7,074 nucleotides of DNA, taken from Desulfurobacterium sp. (GTDB lineage Bacteria; Aquificota; Aquificia; Desulfurobacteriales; Desulfurobacteriaceae). Every line of letters begins with the position of its first letter. The first letter of the stretch is position 1. A model generated the notes under the pieces. It had not been told where the DNA came from. It saw only the letters and a program-made list of their open reading frames with translations, and ran no database searches. Made by a program: the position numbers and the translations under genes. The stretch spans positions 1-7,074 of the forward strand of contig JALSLT010000098.1 in NCBI GenBank assembly GCA_026988135.1, written 5' to 3'. Below are positions 5,721 to 7,074 of the stretch, one piece after another.

Positions 5721-6746
5721 CTAGACTCTTTCGACCCTATTTCTTCCCTTCTCTTTAGCCTTATAAAGAGCCTCATCAACCCTTTTAAGCAATCCATCTA
5801 TAGTATCACTTGTTTTCATTTTCACAACACCAAAACTAACAGTAACGCTACCCACTTTTCCAAAATCAGCTGCTTCTATTTTCAGCCTTAACTTCTCCGC
5901 AAGATAAACAGAACCTTCCAAATCCGTATTGGGAGCAAAAATGATAAACTCTTCTCCACCCCACCTTACAAGTTTATCTATCCTGCGAATATTTTCTTTC
6001 ATAATATTAGCAATTTTTCTTAAAACCATATCCCCTGCATCATGTCCATATGTATCATTAACCTTTTTAAAAAAATCTATATCAAACATTATTAAAGAAA
6101 GAGGCAGCCCAAACCTTTTGGCTCTATCAAATTCATAGGAAAAATCTTCTAAAAACTTCCATCTGTTAAAAGCTCCTGTTAACATATCTTTTGTGGCAAG
6201 ATGCTGCATCACATCTTCATGTTCCTTTAAAATTCTTGAATAAAAATACCCTCCAAGCACCATAAAAAGGTAAAAAAGAAAAAACTCTTGAATATAAAAA
6301 AACTTAACCCAAAACGAATCACTATGAAACTCAAACTCCAAAACAATAATAAAAAAAAGAAAAACTAAAGAAAACAACAAAGCATTGGAGTAAGAATAAA
6401 TTAAAAAAGATACGACCGGAAACACCGCAAACCAAATGTAATTATAATGAACACCTTGGAAAAGCAACCCTACTAAAATAGCAGCTATAGCTATTACAGC
6501 AAAAAATCGAGCATATTCATATTTTTCCCTTACAAAAAAAAGAAACGCAACAAACATTAAAAGCTCGGAAACCACACCGGCTACAACTATTTTACCTAAC
6601 CCGAAATAGTAATTTCGCAATACACCAACAAAAGGTATAGAAAAAAGAGAAACCAAAATAACATACTTTAATGATTTAAGCCCAATTGGACTGGGACTTT
6701 CTTTCAAACCATAAAGAAACTCTTCTCTTTTAAATAATCTACACAT
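5721..6746 (-). CDS. Membrane diguanylate cyclase (GGEEF)
   Basis: A 341 aa diguanylate cyclase. An N-terminal cytoplasmic stretch leads into about six transmembrane helices (roughly residues 27-169), a short linker, then a GGDEF domain with DMLTG (187-191), FDIDFF (D222), VNDTYGHDAGD and active-site GGEEF at 263-267. RRID at 254-257 is an RxxD inhibitory site at the normal spacing. All catalytic residues are present, so it should be active. Membrane motifs shared with the downstream paralogue include PFxGVLRNY (38-46), FQ...Y.WFA.FP (96-110) and FYLFM..GG (158-166), pointing to tandem duplication. The ATG at 6746 lies 15 nt after the phosphorylase stop, with AGGAAGG (6757-6763) overlapping that stop; an in-frame TAG rules out an earlier start. 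The ligand or physical cue for the membrane domain is unknown. Confidence 0.93.
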   Translation of the reverse strand: MCRLFKREEFLYGLKESPSPIGLKSLKYVILVSLFSIPFVGVLRNYYFGLGKIVVAGVVSELLMFVAFLFFVREKYEYARFFAVIAIAAILVGLLFQGVHYNYIWFAVFPVVSFLIYSYSNALLFSLVFLFFIIVLEFEFHSDSFWVKFFYIQEFFLFYLFMVLGGYFYSRILKEHEDVMQHLATKDMLTGAFNRWKFLEDFSYEFDRAKRFGLPLSLIMFDIDFFKKVNDTYGHDAGDMVLRKIANIMKENIRRIDKLVRWGGEEFIIFAPNTDLEGSVYLAEKLRLKIEAADFGKVGSVTVSFGVVKMKTSDTIDGLLKRVDEALYKAKEKGRNRVERV

Positions 6747-6761
6747 ATTGCAAACACCTTC

Positions 6762-7074
6762 CTAATTAATCCATTCCCTCCAATCCTCTCCTATCATGCC
6801 TTTCAGCTTATATCTTTTCATCAAATTTCCACAAGGACAAGTCTTGTCAAGTTCATAAAGATACTCTATAAGAGCAAGCATTATCTCAGGAAATCTTTCT
6901 ACAGCCCTATCAACAAGTTTCTTTTGCTCATCAAGAAGCATCCCTTCAAAAAGGACTCCCTCCTTAAAACCGTAAGGTTTTATGCCTTCTGCATAGTTTG
7001 TAACATAACAGACAGCTCCGTAACACATCTCAAGCTCTTTAGCTAAAAACACCTCTGGAACAAGTGTCATTCCC
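6762..7074 (-). CDS. MTAP/PNP-family nucleoside phosphorylase, C-terminal part (cut by window edge)
   Basis: The frame is open to the window edge, giving the last 103 residues or so; the gene starts outside. GMTLVPEVFLAKELEMCY is the conserved GMT.VPE.. segment of S-methyl-5'-thioadenosine phosphorylases, which cleave nucleosides with phosphate to free base and ribose-1-phosphate derivatives. The following base-specificity loop reads VTNYAEG, whereas enzymes specific for 6-aminopurines have an Asp pair (TDYD). Asn and Ala there are typical of MTAP relatives that switched to 6-oxopurines (inosine, guanosine, methylthioinosine), so plain MTA phosphorylase activity is doubtful. CPCG near the C-terminus forms a CXC pair, a feature known from disulfide-stabilised archaeal hyperthermophile members. 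It is the first visible gene of the operon with the two cyclases and ALDH. The family call is firm; substrate is inferred. Confidence 0.87.
   Translation of the reverse strand, partial: GMTLVPEVFLAKELEMCYGAVCYVTNYAEGIKPYGFKEGVLFEGMLLDEQKKLVDRAVERFPEIMLALIEYLYELDKTCPCGNLMKRYKLKGMIGEDWREWIN

Overview
The window is AT-rich bacterial DNA with strong AGGAGG-type ribosome binding sites, short intergenic gaps and overlapping genes. Multihaem cytochromes, a PerR-type Fur regulator, diguanylate cyclases and a phosphorylase with a C-terminal CXC pair suggest an anaerobic or microaerophilic, probably thermophilic, chemolithotroph. Aquificota close to the Desulfurobacteriaceae is my best guess. It is an inference from gene style, since no rRNA or other marker is present.

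Layout, right to left because most genes are on the minus strand. (A) 7074-3241 is a tight four-gene operon: the C-terminal part of an MTAP/PNP-family nucleoside phosphorylase, two tandem paralogous membrane diguanylate cyclases (341 and 359 aa), and an NAD(P)-dependent aldehyde dehydrogenase. It ends at a GC-rich hairpin at 3201-3230. (B) 2783-3175 on the plus strand is a Fur-family regulator carrying every PerR metal ligand, with its own sigma70-like promoter at 2702-2730. (C) 2617-1821 on the minus strand is a second, PNP-type purine nucleoside phosphorylase, broken by a one-base frameshift in a run of seven A. (D) 1811-1 on the minus strand is an electron-transfer operon. It has a near-consensus promoter (TTGACA-17-TAACAT), a previously hidden 25-codon ORF with its own AGGAGG, a dihaem c-type lipoprotein, a membrane-anchored cytochrome c with eight haem-binding sites (two atypical), and the start of a cytochrome b-like membrane protein. 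Each junction in this chain overlaps or nearly touches.

How the genes work together. The cytochrome operon looks like a route between membrane quinones and the periplasm or outer membrane: cytochrome b in the inner membrane, the anchored multihaem protein in the periplasm, and a lipid-anchored dihaem carrier. The other operon joins nucleoside phosphorolysis, c-di-GMP synthesis from a novel-looking membrane sensor domain, and aldehyde oxidation. The ALDH resembles archaeal lactaldehyde dehydrogenases, so a 5'-deoxynucleoside salvage route ending in an aldehyde is an attractive but unproven link. No RNA genes, CRISPR arrays or mobile elements were seen.
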